64,000 nt of DNA from Diprion similis (GCF_021155765.1 NC_060110.1:13662001-13726000); one strand, 5' to 3'. Positions 46,739-60,800 are shown, numbered from the stretch's first letter. Program-made: numbers and translations. Notes: generated from the sequence alone by a model not told the origin.

Positions 46739-46770
46739 CACCCCCACCCCCACCCCCACCCCCACCCCCA
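46739..46770 (-). repeat. (CCCCCA)n repeat, G-quadruplex-prone on the minus strand
   Basis: About five perfect ACCCCC hexamers are present. The minus strand reads GGGGGT repeated, which meets the G-quadruplex pattern with one-base loops. Hexamers of this form resemble telomere-like repeats in shape but not in the insect sequence TTAGG, so no interstitial telomere is claimed. The surrounding 46640-47010 is GC-rich. Confidence 0.88.
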
Positions 46771-49700
46771 TACATCCTTGCCGCCATCCCTACCCTCCGA
46801 GCTCCGCTACACCGGGGAACACCGCGGACTCGCATTTGTACCGTAGTAGCGAATGCATTAATACATGGGGGTTGAGGGGGGTGGGGGAGGCGCCCCCGCC
46901 CGCCGGGCTTGCGTCTCATCCCCGAACACCGGCACCGGAGGAAGCCACACTTCTCCTCGTGCCCTGCGACCCCCTAGTCCAGGGGCAATCCTCCCACCCT
47001 ACCCTGGCGGCACAGCCGTAATGATTTTGTTTTAAGGGCGTGTTTAATTATGAATCCGCATCTGGGTGTAGGCTCCACCTCCCGAGCGGTGTAGACCTCC
47101 GATGCTAGAAGCTAGATGGCTCTCTCTCGACCGTAATTACGTCATATATTATCCATGCGGTATTTTTAATTACTTATTTCTTCGTTCCTTCCGCGAGGAG
47201 GGCTTCTCTGCAGGCGCGAGCGGCTTGGATGAGTCTAATATCTTTGGCAGTCCGCGCGCGCTCTTTTAATTGGTGCCTAACCGGCTGCTTATACGCGGCG
47301 ACTTTGCTTCTCTTCAGATTTATTTTATCGCCGGGATAGGTAGGTATAGGTTTTGTACATCATGCTCACCGCGTATACGCCAGGCGTTTGCTTTGATATG
47401 CGTATCGTTATCTATTCACTTTTTGTTTTCATTTCTTTCTTCCATCCAAGACTTGATCTCGATATACTGCAATATCTTACTGAACATGGACACGCTTTTG
47501 GCTCTTCTTGTTTCGTATCAAAACTCAAAATTTTCTAAATTCAATCGAATAATTTTCAACTACGCTAAAAATTTATTTCCTGCGTTGTTTTTACTTTTGT
47601 CGCCCGCTAGGCGAAGACGTTTAAACCGTTTTGAAGGCGCGTATAACATCTGTGGCTCACACTGTTCGCCCGTAGCTTTCAGCAAGGTGCGTAAGACGCC
47701 ACCCATTATATCAACATCGCGTCGGCCGTGGCTTTAAGAGTGCGCGGAGTTCCGTAATGTCTCTTCTCTTAATGCGAGGATGGCACGGCTCTCTTTTCTT
47801 CGTCCTGTGTCACCTGCAGCTCGTCCGTCCGGTGCGGCGGTCGCTTGGAGCGAAGTTGTTCGGCCGAAATCCGAATCTTTTCAAACGAAGGAGCCACTGA
47901 ATGCCGCGGCGAAACGCTAACGATAAGCTCGAATGCTTGGCAAACTTGCATAAATTCACGGATATGTGGGTACGCTCATTCTCGATATGTGCGTCGCACC
48001 TTTATGCAAGGGTAATCTGCGTGTCAGCCTTGCCTCTTCGTCAAAGGATACTAAGAAACAAAAGGGACGGTCTGAGCGGGGAATCCTCTTTGACGTCTAA
48101 CGAGCTAAGAAAGACTCTTTCAGTTACACCTTTCGCATCTCAATCTCGACTGCATGTGGCGGTTCAAAAGAGCAGATAACGATTGAGAATTCCGCGACGC
48201 GGGGAAAACCTGAAGCCACGGAATATCAAAGGAGTGAGAAAACAGGGAATGAACAAATCTGATGAGTTAAAAATGATGCAAAATGTTAAGGGGGGACTGA
48301 ACGTTGACACCGGAGTAGATTCGGTTCCCAAAGAGGATTTACGTATGCGTTTCTAGTAGCTTAATCTCGAGAGGTAGTATCAGATTAATCGTCCCCGCTA
48401 AAACCTATTTTCCAAGGTATAACGTTGGTACACCGGTTGACTTTCCGCGTGTCACAGTCACGCAGGCGTCGAGTGTTTCATATTCCCACGTGTAGGCAGT
48501 GCCCCTCGACAAACACCCGTTACTCAAATTTCTTGGCGTTGACGGAGCGAATTCCAGTCGTTGACGCAATCAGCTCAGCAATTCGAGGATGTGAAACGCA
48601 AGAATTCTCTTCTCTCGCCCGGGTGCTCGGAGGGAACGAAACGCCTATCGCGCGAAGACGAGGCCAGGGTGAGATGGAGCAGGATATGAGCACCAGTCGT
48701 CAGCCGGGTACATCGCGAGAATCGCCCGCTGACCACCACTCGGCCAGATGCTGATGATACAATTAAAATAGCAATGCTTACCACGGTTAGGACCACCCGG
48801 GAAAAGGGAGGAGAGCGGAGAAGGAGATCCTTGCGCCCGTCGCGTCGAGGAGGAGGTATGGCGAGGGGCCTTGGTAAGTTCTTTCCGCTCGGCTGACGGC
48901 GGAAAGGGAATTATTTTAATTGCGGGTAGCCTCTACTCTCATTCTGCCGCACGAATTTCTCTGCATGCACCCTCCGCCCGCACGCCCGCCACTTCCTACC
49001 CAGACCGTGTGTGCTTTCGCCCATATACGTATCGCGATGGAACTACCGTGGTAACACAATGACAGTCTCCCAGGACCGTGGTGCCTCCCATATGCGCCCT
49101 TCTTCCCCTCTCAAGACCCGCAACTCCCTTCCATCCCGAGGGATATGGGAGAGGACGCTGACCATTAGCTTCTCCCCGCTCAATGGTACCCACCGTGCAA
49201 GACTTTTAATTCGGATCTTTTCCGTGTTATGTTTTCGGGAAAACATTCAAAATGCTCAACTTAGTGAACTTATGGGTGGTGGGAAATTTTATTCAAGGAA
49301 TATACCCAATGGTATCTCGAAAATGTCTACAAAGTGAATTTCAATTACGGTCATCGATCAACTAGAACTTCTTGAGCGTAAGAAGCACTAAATATCTTAT
49401 TTATAGATGCGGAATATGTTTTTTATCACACAAGTTTTTCGTCCTGTTAGCTAATAAAAATTTATCACTTGATCCACACGTTTGTTCAAGTACAAAGGAC
49501 AAGTTTCGAAATGTCTTCATCGTTTGAATCTACTTGGCTCACTGGTTCTTGTTGATGTATTGTGTATAGTATAGGGCAAAACGGCACAGAATACAGCGAT
49601 ACATTTTGTATTTTTTTTTTTTTTCTTTGCGCCAATTTCAGAGGTTTATAAGAGTCGAAGCTTTTGCCGTCTGCAGAATGTGTATACGATACCCGGAGTC

Positions 49701-50349
49701 CTCTTAAACCTGTCAGCCGATTTCCCTTTAGGACAAGAGGGTCTCGTCCGAGCATTACAGTAATCGTCTTTCACATACGCCGCTAGTAGGATACTAGGAT
49801 ACTACGATACGACACCCTGCTTACTCGCAAACTAAACCTCTGTCCCTCCCCCACCCTTTCTCGAAAGCAATGTCCATCTGAAACCAACAACACTACTGCT
49901 GACCCCCGTTATCGTAACAATGCCGGCAATTAGAACCGCCGGCCTCCAAGGGACCTTGTACGATTAACTACTGATCTCACCGACACTCGAAATTCGACCC
50001 AGGTGCTTCGTAGATTCTATCCCAAAATTTGTCAGGGCATTATCCACCGCCTCACTGCCTACCCGCCTTTTTCCCCACCTTTTAGATCTGTCGACTCAGA
50101 ATCCCTCTCAAGGGAAGAACGAAATTCGAAATTGAGCCGAGCGAGACTCCGTGAACGTGCGACAATCTTTCTGACACCAATTATGCGATAGAATAATGCT
50201 GTTTACAGCAGGCTATATTTTTCTCTCATTTCCAATCTCTTTAAAAAATCTGATATACATGTACATGTATTTCGATACGGAGTATCGTGAAGGGCGCGGG
50301 ACTCGCGATCCTCGAAAAATTGCGTGGACCACCTCGTCGGGCCGAAAGT
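46771..50349. other. Gene-free right flank, block 4
   Basis: No supported gene is present. GC-rich parts (46771-47010, 48420-49200) have overlapping open frames on both strands. At 48761-48800 the minus strand has a GTAAGC donor-like site after an open segment, without further support. A short tandem GGATACTA repeat is present near 49788-49805. Confidence 0.55.
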
Positions 50350-50378
50350 GGGGGGAGGGGGGAGGGGGGGGGGGGGGG
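50350..50378 (+). repeat. G-rich tract, potential G-quadruplex
   Basis: Runs of six, six and fifteen G are separated by single A. It is one of several strongly G-biased plus-strand tracts in the right flank and is a likely site of assembly length error. Confidence 0.85.
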
Positions 50379-50482
50379 CAGAAGAACTGCGGCGAAAATG
50401 CTAAAAGAGCGCTACTATTGTTTCTATTGTAAACGGGAGGCGGGTAGGAGAAACGATTCGCGCCCGCATGGAAATTCCAAGT

Positions 50483-50513
50483 GAACAGTTGAACTGTTCA
50501 ACTGTTCAACTGA
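50483..50513. repeat. Short inverted/direct repeat AACTGTTC
   Basis: GAACAGTT is followed directly by GAACTGTTC and AACTGTTC and then AACTG. The first unit is the reverse complement of the following ones, giving a compact near-palindrome with an extra direct copy. Its function is unknown. Confidence 0.7.
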
Positions 50514-53500
50514 ATAGCCCTTCAGAACTCGAGCTCGACCTTTATAATCCAACCATAATTACTACAGCTACAGTTCTATGTACGAGAGATTAATTGTTAT
50601 TAATTATTTCGCGGTAATTATGCCATCGTCGTTCGTTCCCCCCAACAATGCTGGTGGCGTTCCACTTGAACACGGAAGTCGCCGCTTCAGAAATGCACCG
50701 GTACTCTCGTGTAGGTACTTTCTACTTCCTCTTAGATTCTTTCAATTGCATGTCAAGTGCGCTCGCGAAATTTGCATTGTACCAGCAGCATGGTGAGGAA
50801 GCAAGGCTTGAGGCTTGCGGAAATGAACAGGTATTTAAAACTCGAATGAAACCCTTCATTGTTTCTTATAGGATCTTATCACCTGCATCTTATCACTGAT
50901 CAGGTATCATCAACTATTCTTTCCACGGATCAGACGACTACGAAAATCTCTTTGGCAATTAATCTTATCACCACTTCATGCCTGCGCTGACTCGTCAATT
51001 GGAGGGTGGCGAAACTGGTAAACGTTTTGGCCATTAAACTACCCCGGGATATCGTTTCTTACGGTGACAATAGAAGTGGAGATAATCGAAAATGACCCGC
51101 TGCTGTAAATCCCACGGAACTAGGCAAGGCATTGTAACTGACGCGCCTCGAAAGGAGGAACGAGTATTTGAACGTTGACCCTCTTAAATTACGGAAGACA
51201 TTATATAAGGGCGTCCGGTGACACGGGAACGACGAAATCTGTCCTATTTTTAATATTGCCATAATTCGTGGCCCCATACCCTACCCAATTTACGTGAGCC
51301 TTGAGTATTATGCTTTGGTGTCACGACACAGAGCCGTTACAGAGACACCCCCGACCTCCTTTACTTGGACAATGTCCATAACGTCGACGTGATAAACCGT
51401 CCTTCAGGACGAACAATGCTACAAGTTGTCAACTCGGTATTGTCGGCGATCACGCCTCGGCAAGGATATACCAACGCATCCTCCACGGCTGCCGTACAGG
51501 ACGCTCATTCATTATCTCTAGGAATCCAGGGTAATGGTGACCCTATAAATTTACACGATGTCTCGTATTAGTGACGAGGTGGTTGGACCTGCCACGCCGG
51601 GAGTGAATCTTCCGCCGTATGAAGCCCAGCTAATGTCTATTATAGTGCCTCATGGCCAAATCTCACGTCTAATCCTTTACCAAAAATATCCACATAACGT
51701 GTAACGGGAATGAGTAAATGTCTTCATGCGTGATCACCTAGTAGAAACCATGGTTATTGTCATGTGGGGGACGAGCAGCATGGTATTGAGAAGACTGTGC
51801 TCGCCTTGTTCGCAGTGCAGAATTACAAGTCTTACGAGACAATTATGGGAATTACTATGCGTTTTCCAGCTCTCTGTCAGATTTCACGTGCTCCTCAACG
51901 GCTGCGATGAACCGTTATGGTTCGCACTTTCACTTGGTAATGAATAATAACGTAAGGACCGTTGCCGTTAACAGAAACTCGAATAATTAGTTAGCATATG
52001 AGGTGCAATCTTGGCCTAACGTCGCTAACGTTCTGTTATGTCATTACAAACAACGGTTGTACGATTAAAGTCCTCATTTGAATCATCCCAGGAGTCTTAG
52101 TTAGTGTGACATTCGAATCAAATGCCGAGAGAATTTCCCCCCTAAACTTAGCACAGTTCAACACGTGTTCAAAAACTTTTGTCATATTTATTCGGAAATA
52201 TATTCAGCTGTGTTATACGCTCAGCGAAAAACATTGAAACTTGATTTTTTTGTGAAAGCGTTATTTTTTTTTCTTATTTCACTAACAGAAAATAAATTCA
52301 ATATTTTTTCTTTCGGTCAAAATGTGTATATGTGGCAAGTGGAAATTTAAGTAAGCCTATCCATAGCAATATTTCATTTTACTTAAGAGTTGGTGACGAA
52401 GAAACATCGCATATAGCAAACAGAAGCGTTGACCTAATTGGTATCTGGCTGTAGTCTCCTTAACCGAATGAGTCCGCAAACAATCAGCAATAAAACTGTG
52501 TAACAGAGATTTTGTTGTACCGTGTGGACCGAGTGAAAGGTTTACGAATTGCTTTACCGATCCCAAGGCGCTTCTCCCTCTCAGGAAATGGCGAGGGGCA
52601 AACAATATACTCAGATTTTATTTGTTTTCATTAGATGCGGTGATGGTCAACGTCGTCCAACTTCATTGCCAAGACTTGATGTGATTCGTTTCCGTTTCAC
52701 CTTCCATTTTATCCATATAATTCATTCGCTTTTAAAATCGAAAATACACTCTCGTTTCCACATCGGTGTAAGAGTCGACTGATTAGCTTCTGTCGATGTT
52801 TAGAAAGAGAGAGAAAGAAAAATAATATCATAAGTATGATTTATGAAGCTGCGTCTTCGTACGGTGAAATTTTATTCGGTATTTATTCGGAATATCTTCT
52901 CGGAAGTGAATCCTCGATACTGAAATGGGGCGAGCATCACCACGTGTGGCCGGCGTAATGATATATTCCGGTGGACGTTCACTTTGATAAATAACCTATT
53001 GTCTAATAAAGCCTAGCGAAGACGAAGCGACGCGGGCAATGTCGAAGAAGTGAGGTGAGGTGACCGACCATTTACCATCCTGGCAATATCCAACTCGAAG
53101 TGGACATAGACCAGACGTTCGGACCGGTCTAATAGACATCGCATTTGTTACCTTCTCCATCGCAAACATTCCACCAACTCTCATTTCCAAGGATTTCCAA
53201 TTATTTCGCCAACCACTACTCACTATCCGACTACCGTCGTTTTCCCTGACGTTATCATCTGGCAATAAACAAATCTGTAGCGGTTAGAGAAGTATATTTT
53301 TTTGAAAAATTCGGCCACTTCCATTTTCACAGTTTCGAGGGGCTCATCCTGTGCAGAAGTGCACATATTTCAAACGCGTGAAAAATTGTACAGCATTCTG
53401 GGTTGAGCTTTCGACATTTGTTTTTTTTTTTCTTTTTTTTTTCTTTTTATATGTATAGGTATATATATTGAGAACCCGGTAATTCGCGGACGACTGACAG

Positions 53501-54251
53501 GGACGTGTGATCCCGAGCAATTACAGGCACGTTCCATTGTCGGACAGCGTTAATAGCTGGCCATTTGCAGGCCCCTCGCGCAGATGCTTTTACGGATGAC
53601 CGAGAGGCCAGAGTAGAGGGTGCAGACTAGAATGACCGAGAGATCTACTTACCGATGATCCTCCGTAAGGGAGCTTTTCTTCGGACATCTCTTGGCGACT
53701 TTTGGGAATGTTCGTAATCTCTCGCCCACTACAGACGCACATATATCGTGGTCTTCGTGAAAAATCCTCTGCCACTGTCCATCATTCTCATGGAAATAAT
53801 TTTCTCTTGCGAGTTCTTCCGTGACTTGTTCTGCCAAATATATCCTCGTGAAATTTGTATCCTCTAACTCTATGCATGTTAGTCACTACACAACTGAGAG
53901 CTCGGTCAGTCGATGTAATCGAAGGAATCAATCCGGATAATTTCGTCATAAGTCTCGATTACGGGATGCGGTCAATAATAAAAAGAGGGAACGAACGGGC
54001 AAGTCGAGTGACTTATTTATCTGGATAAATAATAGGAAAAGGAGATACGTAGAAAAAGAAAAAGCACTCGATCCTACAGTGGATAAAGTAGCTTCGGGTG
54101 GCCCCGGGGAGGAGACGCGCGAGTTGGTAACAAATGTCTGCCACTCGATCTAAATTGAGTTAGGGCTCGGAGCGCCCCCGAGGATACCCGTGGAGGTAAG
54201 AGACCTGGGGCAGGACAACACCCATATTGCTACCGCTTGCGACGCTACTGA
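50514..54251. other. Gene-free right flank, block 5
   Basis: I see nothing gene-like here. Open frames are short and without motifs. There is a T-rich stretch at about 53420-53448. Confidence 0.55.
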
Positions 54252-54280
54252 CTTTCTTTCTTTCTTTCTTTCTTTCTTTC
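54252..54280. repeat. (TTTC)n microsatellite, about 7 units
   Basis: This is a pure CTTT tetranucleotide repeat, one of the few tetranucleotide repeats in the window. Confidence 0.92.
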
Positions 54281-57200
54281 GTTTCGGGATGGGCGCGGAT
54301 AAATTTTTCTTCACGGACTTAATCTAAGCCTCAGAAATAAACCGTCGCTTTGAGCGAACGAACGGTATAAAGGGAATCAGAAAAAGTAAGAAAAAAGAAA
54401 CGGCGATGAGCGTTAAGAAAATGACGAAGGGAGGGATAAAAGTTGAGCCTGAAAGAAGACAACTCTGGGTGAACCGGTCGTCAGATGTGAATCTAATCGC
54501 ACAGTTCCGCTCCACACAGTTCAGGGACACTTCTTATCCCAAATACGTTTTCCATTAAATATTCGCGGCGTCTTCATTTCTAACTTCGTTGCATAGGCTA
54601 AACCTTCCTCATACCCAATCACCGCAAGCATTGGGCGACCAATTTTTAGACTTTACCAGCAAAGCTTACCGAGTAAATAGCAGCTGATATTCGAAATTTA
54701 TAATTTCATGGTGTCGGAAGTCTTCCGTCCGATATTTTGCAGGTAATTTACACCCCATGCCTTGTATCTGATGAGAACAAGTAAAATGAGATAATGATCA
54801 CGTCGTGGAGGTGAACCCGTTCGTGTATGAGTGTGGGTATAATATACGTACGTCTGAATGTCCGGCGTTGAAAGGCGGGAACACCCATGCGGACGTTGAC
54901 AGTTGACGAAGTGTACACGGTGTCTATATCGCATAGCAATTTATCATTCGAGTAATAAAATAATAGCTGGGTGAGCCAGCGCTCATTAGAGTAGCTTGAG
55001 TCACGTAGTGCTCAGTCGGATGGTTATACCCGCCGCATACGCGATACTTACGTATATATGCAGGTTCCCCAATGTATGTACGTACATATAAATGGGCATC
55101 CTTTTTTGTTGTGGACGACAGCACATTATATCCTACTTTTATCCAGGACGTTAGCGGTGTGCGATTTGCAGGTGTGGGACAGGTATTAACAGTGGTTAAG
55201 GTGGGCTAGCTGTTCTCTCAAACGTGACATGTGGCACACCAAAATACCATGGCGCGACCCCAGCCAAGATTAATGGCACAATCAATTGTATTGCTCTTAG
55301 ACGTATTACTGTATAATACACATGAACGAGTCGTTAGAGTCGCGTCGTATCGTGACTCTGGTCATTGGATATGTAACGTTGGCGACACTTCTGATGAATA
55401 GTTATACCCGAATGCCTCTACGTTGTTGAAACTGGGCGAAAAAGTGGGGTGGAGAAATTCTTTGATTAAAACACCCAGCAGCCCGTGGAAAAACGGTAAA
55501 AAGTATTTTTCACTCACGTCATGGCAGACTTGTATATATATGTATGTACTTTTACGTATATAATACAGAGCTCGCATTTATTAACACTGAGCTGCAAGGG
55601 ATAATCGCCATTGTTCGTTAAGTAAGACACCGACGATAGGTATACACCAGACTCTGGGACATTCCAATAGGACGGGAAAGAAATGAGCTCATTCTGATAA
55701 TGCGACCCTATATATAGCTGCCTATATAAAAGCCAACACTCTATAAGGCTCACTGAGGGGATTTGGACAGCCCGGTGTACCCATCGCACCCCCCTTCGTT
55801 CCTCCCTGTCCTTGGAGTTTTGTCACCCTATATAGGCTCAGTCTTTTTCCAGAGATTCGGCTTGGCCTTTTTTCCCTTTGAGTTATCGACTGTCAGAAAC
55901 ACACCGGAAGACCTAGTCTTTCCGGCTTATAGGTAATTTCAAGTCTTTTTCTTCGCGACTGGGATCTTCGAACGTGATGCAGTGAAAGAAAAGCAAGAAT
56001 TTCATAAGTCTTAACCGAGTGTTTAAGGTCGAGTTTGGCGAAGCATTAGGCGGTTCACTAAAAATGTCTTGCTAATCAAGCTCCTCGGGACCCTCTTGAG
56101 TCTTGTAAATGAAGCCGGATGGGCGTCGACTCGGACCATCCAGGTACCTACGTAGAGGTGTGTACCCATCTCTTCAACGGGCAAAAAGATCTTCCGAAGC
56201 GAATAAAAAGTTATTACAAAATTGTCTCTGACCGAACGACACGACGACGACTAATTCTAACGAGCTTAACCAAGCGACAAGAGTCTGCAGTCTGCCTTGA
56301 GCTTAACAGGATAAGCTAATTGTGGGGTACCTAGGGTGGGTATTGGCTAAGAAGTCGCCAGACCCAGCGCTAGTGGATCGTTAGCAGCTGGCAGGCGACC
56401 GGAATCACAATGTTGTTTCTTATACCAAAGGACTACAGAAAAGCTGATTGTGTTTTCTATTTTGCGAGTGACAGAAAACTAATTCTCATCGAAACATACT
56501 TGACGAATGTCAAAGAATCATTTTAAATATCAAACTTTTCACCACAAAACTCATTCACGAGTGACTACGAACAATCGATTGAGCCTAAATCGTCATTTCT
56601 CATACCACGTGGCTGTGTATCGTCCGAAGTAACTGAATTTGAATTCATTTACTTTCAATTCGTACGGTTGGCTATCGGTAACCAACAGGTGGATCACTGT
56701 GGGGTATGGTTTATATGGAGTATCAAGCGAAGGGGTAGCTTGGTTGGTTGGTTGACGCTGGGCTAAGGGTAATTTGAGGTGGATCAATGCGAGCTGAGCG
56801 TAAATACGCTGTACGCCCCTAAATGTGTGAACACAGTTCAGGGCTTTACTGCCTACTCCATATTGACAGTCTGATGCCAGTGACTGTCATTAATTTTCAA
56901 CTATATAAATTACACACATAGTACGTTTTTTGGAGATTTCGTTACTGATTTAATAATTCTGTTGCGTGCGGTACGTATACCTATTATGAGTATTTTTACA
57001 AATCACACATTTCTTTACAGTTTTACACTAGAAAATAAAGTCTTTCGTCATCTGTGAAACTCACTAATTCTCAAATCTTTCATAACATGCGTACTAATGT
57101 TATTCGGGCAATCATTTTAAACACTTGTTCAGACCGTACCAATCCTTACCTTTCCCATGTCCGCGCGTACTTTCTACCCCATCTGATACTCGAAATCTCT

Positions 57201-60200
57201 ACCGCTCGTAGGCGCGATTGGGTGGATCGTCGTTAACCGCAAGATGGCGCTGATCGTTGGAAGAATAAATAACTGACCGGGAATCAACGCTTGGTTAGTC
57301 AGTCTGATTCGAGTCTCCGGCCATTCCAGTCGCGCTCGGAACTTTCTTGTTCTTTTCCTCTCCTCTCCAATGAAAAACAGGAGATTCTCGCCATGCGATC
57401 GAACCTCCGTAGATTCACGCCTTCGGCCTCTGAATCTCACGGAAGCTCTCCACTTGCGAGACACAACCATTGATCGTACACTAAGACCTCATACGCTCTT
57501 GACACAACTTTACTATTGTAATAATAAGGGGTTTTTATGCCTCAGCGGCTTTTCCTCTGTGAGCTAATAAATTGCAACAATTTCTCTTGGCTCAATTGAG
57601 TATTTAGACAAATTTATTTCGTTTCATATTTCATTCTCCAATCCTTATTTCTTTTCATGTAGAATCACGGAAGCCCTCCATGTTGGAAAATTTTCCTAAG
57701 CTACACAGCTGTAATTGATTTTCAATCATTCATCAAGTTTATTTTCAAAAATCTTTTTTGCAATGAAAATTTGACACCGCTGATAGTTGTCACAACAAAT
57801 CAACGACGGTCGTGTTATAAAAAAAAAAGTTCGTGACCATAAAGAACAGTTAGATTATTCGAATGAGAACCTTCGCAGGATGTGCGAATGTGCGAACAAC
57901 GCGTTTGCTGTTAAATTGCAAATCAATGCGTATCACGCCAACTGAGCGCAGGGTAACGGAGAGGTTGCAGAAATAGGTAGAACCGCGTCAGCACGTAAAT
58001 CCGGAAGCCGAGCATCGAGTGGACTCCGGTACGTGAATCCCCGATAATCCGGTAGATCCGAGTGGGTATCCAGTGTGCGAACCATATGATCCGCACCGCA
58101 GGGTTGGAAATGACGCAGTGGCAAGAGTGGAATGAATGATACACCCTCTGCAGCGGATTCTCCTGCATACAAGGATGGGATGAATGGGCTACAATATTTG
58201 CATTTCGCACATTCCATTCAGCGGTAGTTGAATAATTCCGATATTAATGCATCGTTTACAAATGTGAAATTGTCTCACGTGGATCGAGAAGTTAAAAAAA
58301 GTGATAACGGCTTCTGTCAATTCTTATCAATGACATTATTTTACTGCCGGAGACATAGATTCAATTACTTCACGGTTGAAACCGACGGTCAACTTCTTCC
58401 TTCCTCATGAAGCATTCCAGACTCAATCTCGGCATTCCCATAGGATCCTACCCTCCACTTACCTCCTAATTCCCCGCCACTTTAACCATTTCTTCTTTAA
58501 GTTTCTTCCGACTATCCTATCTCTTTTACTTTATATCATCAGTGAAGAAAGTCGTTTGAATTGTATGACTATAATCAGTCATCAGTCATTAGTGTTAAAT
58601 TCAACATCAAAGACAAAATGCCTAATTATCCGTCAATCCAACCAAATTCTCGTTATACGCCACTTTGCAGAAATTGGCTGCTTTGTCATACAGCCACGCT
58701 TCTATCACTCTGTAGTGGGAACTCGACGCCCTGACCACTTCACAGCCGATCACCGAGAGGGGTAGCCGGCGGTTCGAAATTCCCCCGAGTTCCCCGGATC
58801 ACCCTGAATGCTTGAATAGCCTGCGAATAGCCTTCGAACTCTAACCTCTCGCCATACCCTATCCCGTCCGTGCACCCCAGCAACAGGTGATCCCCTTCGC
58901 GTAATATCGGACAACTATCCCACTCCGAGGAGAACGATTCGTGGATAATAGATAGCCGTGAACGGTTTGCGTTTCCGTTTCAACGCTGTTATTATCCCAG
59001 AATCTAAGGCCGGGGATGAATGAGTGGTTTTATTATACGGAAACAAAGATTTTGGAAGATTATTTTCGCACCGTTCATTCGATTCGCAAAGTTTTTTTTT
59101 TTTCTGAGAAAAAAATTATCTTTCATTTTTACGGTGGTATAGCACGTTGATCTAGAATCCGATGCCCATAAGGATCATGAATTTTGGAAACCCCGAGACC
59201 TCAGACAGACTTAAAAAGTTAGCGGAACTTCTTCCGTTGAGACCCGTAGTCAAAAGTTTTGATCCGCCCGACTTAGGAAGCGAATAGAATTGGCGATTTT
59301 TCTCACCACGTTTCTACCTCTGTAGAGTTCTCCTTCTGCCATACCAGCGCTTCTTCTCGAGTTGCCACCGCGGATTGAATCCAGCGAGGATTGATTACAT
59401 TCAGACCGACGTAATCTTTTATTTTGTCGGAACGAAGTTCGAATGTTGCTTCGACTCGACAACTAGCTTCTCACCGAAAACTTGGCATTCTGATCTCGGC
59501 ATACAAATAAACTCGACTTGGAGACACTTGGGTAAACTTTTAATAGAAAATAAAACATCGCGTATCGTGGCAATCAACATTGGGTGTGATATTGCCAACA
59601 GTCACTACGCTATGTCTGAGTTTTGCAACTAGAAGAAGACTGAAGTCTTAAGGAACGAGACAATCTCGTGGTTGCTAACTGCGTTATAGATTATCGCCAG
59701 CATGGTCGTTGCCTTCCCCTACGTAGGGGTTTGATTAATTAAAACTTGATCACGTTAGCCTGGCGCAATTCTTATGCCTGACTTCTCCTCCAAGCAGCGA
59801 AATAAGTATTCGTCGCGAAACTCAATCTAGGCTTGGTAGAACGTGAATGTGAATCGCCTTTCAATACGGATCGTTGATATTGTCGGTGTAAGCCGCACGT
59901 AGCTCGCTTTCCTTCCCTGTCCCAGGCTTGTGTTGCGATATCTATAAATCAAATCGTTGAGCAGTGAACCAAAAAGCTTATCTCTCCCCCAGTTCCGAAT
60001 CCTCTTGAGCCCAGACGAGGGGGCAGATCGCAGAACGGGAAACGATACCGCCGCAACCCTCACGTTTCTCGTGCGGTTATTATTTTCATCTTTAATTTAA
60101 ATCGTTTGATTGTCCTCAAAGTCAAAGGGTTGTTTCTGGTTCTGACGTGGACTGATGAACGCCACCGAATCAAACCTTTGGCTCGACTTCTAGCGGGCCT

Positions 60201-60762
60201 GTGAAAAGTGAGGGGTTGGTGAGACGGACTTCAGAGTGCTGCTGGTTCTTTGAAAGATTATTGTTACCAGGAAATGAGGGTGAAATTGACAAATTGTTAC
60301 TCGACCGAGTAAGGGTGAAAATGAGTGAGAAGGTGAACCGAGGACCGTTTTCGATCCCGTTCCACTTAATATTTTCAACCGTTTCAACTTCGGTCGACCG
60401 TATTTGATTCAACGAAAATCAGTTTTCAGAATTCAACGCGTAATATTGTTGTAACATTTCAGTACCAAGCGTTACAATTTTGTGAATCGGTGGTTATGTA
60501 TTCTAATGCCTATCAGGTATTTGCTAAAGTTCATGAACGAATATATGTTTCCTGACGGAAGGGTGGGAGGGTTGTGTATATCCGAGTATTTCACAAAGTT
60601 CCCGGAAAACGCAAAAGCGGACGTTTTGATGCGAAAACCATTAATATTTAAATACGTCTCCCCCGGAGTGGATACGTCTTTGGAATGAAATCGAAATTCA
60701 AGTCTCAATAATTATGTCACGTGCAGACCTTGCTGTTTTTGATTCATAGTAGGTACACCGTG

Positions 60763-60763
<1 letters not shown>
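54281..60763. other. Gene-free right flank, block 6
   Basis: No supported gene is present. Two similar segments, GAATCTCACGGAAGCTCTCCA (57431 on) and GAATCACGGAAGCCCTCCA (57662 on), about 230 bases apart, suggest a small local duplication. A palindrome ATGTACGTACAT occurs near 55076-55087. A TATA-like box at 55723-55732 is discussed in the findings. Confidence 0.5.

Positions 60764-60800
<37 letters not shown>
60764..60800. repeat. (CTG)n trinucleotide repeat, 12 units
   Basis: This is a pure CTG/CAG repeat of about 12 units. CAG repeats in insects often encode polyglutamine in regulatory proteins. Here none of the frames through it continues as a convincing coding sequence, so it is called a non-coding microsatellite or, less likely, part of an unrecognised exon. 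Confidence 0.92.

Noticed and set aside
46739..46770. Interstitial telomeric repeat
   Set aside because: The unit CCCCCA is not the insect TTAGG repeat and is better explained as a simple C-rich hexamer expansion.
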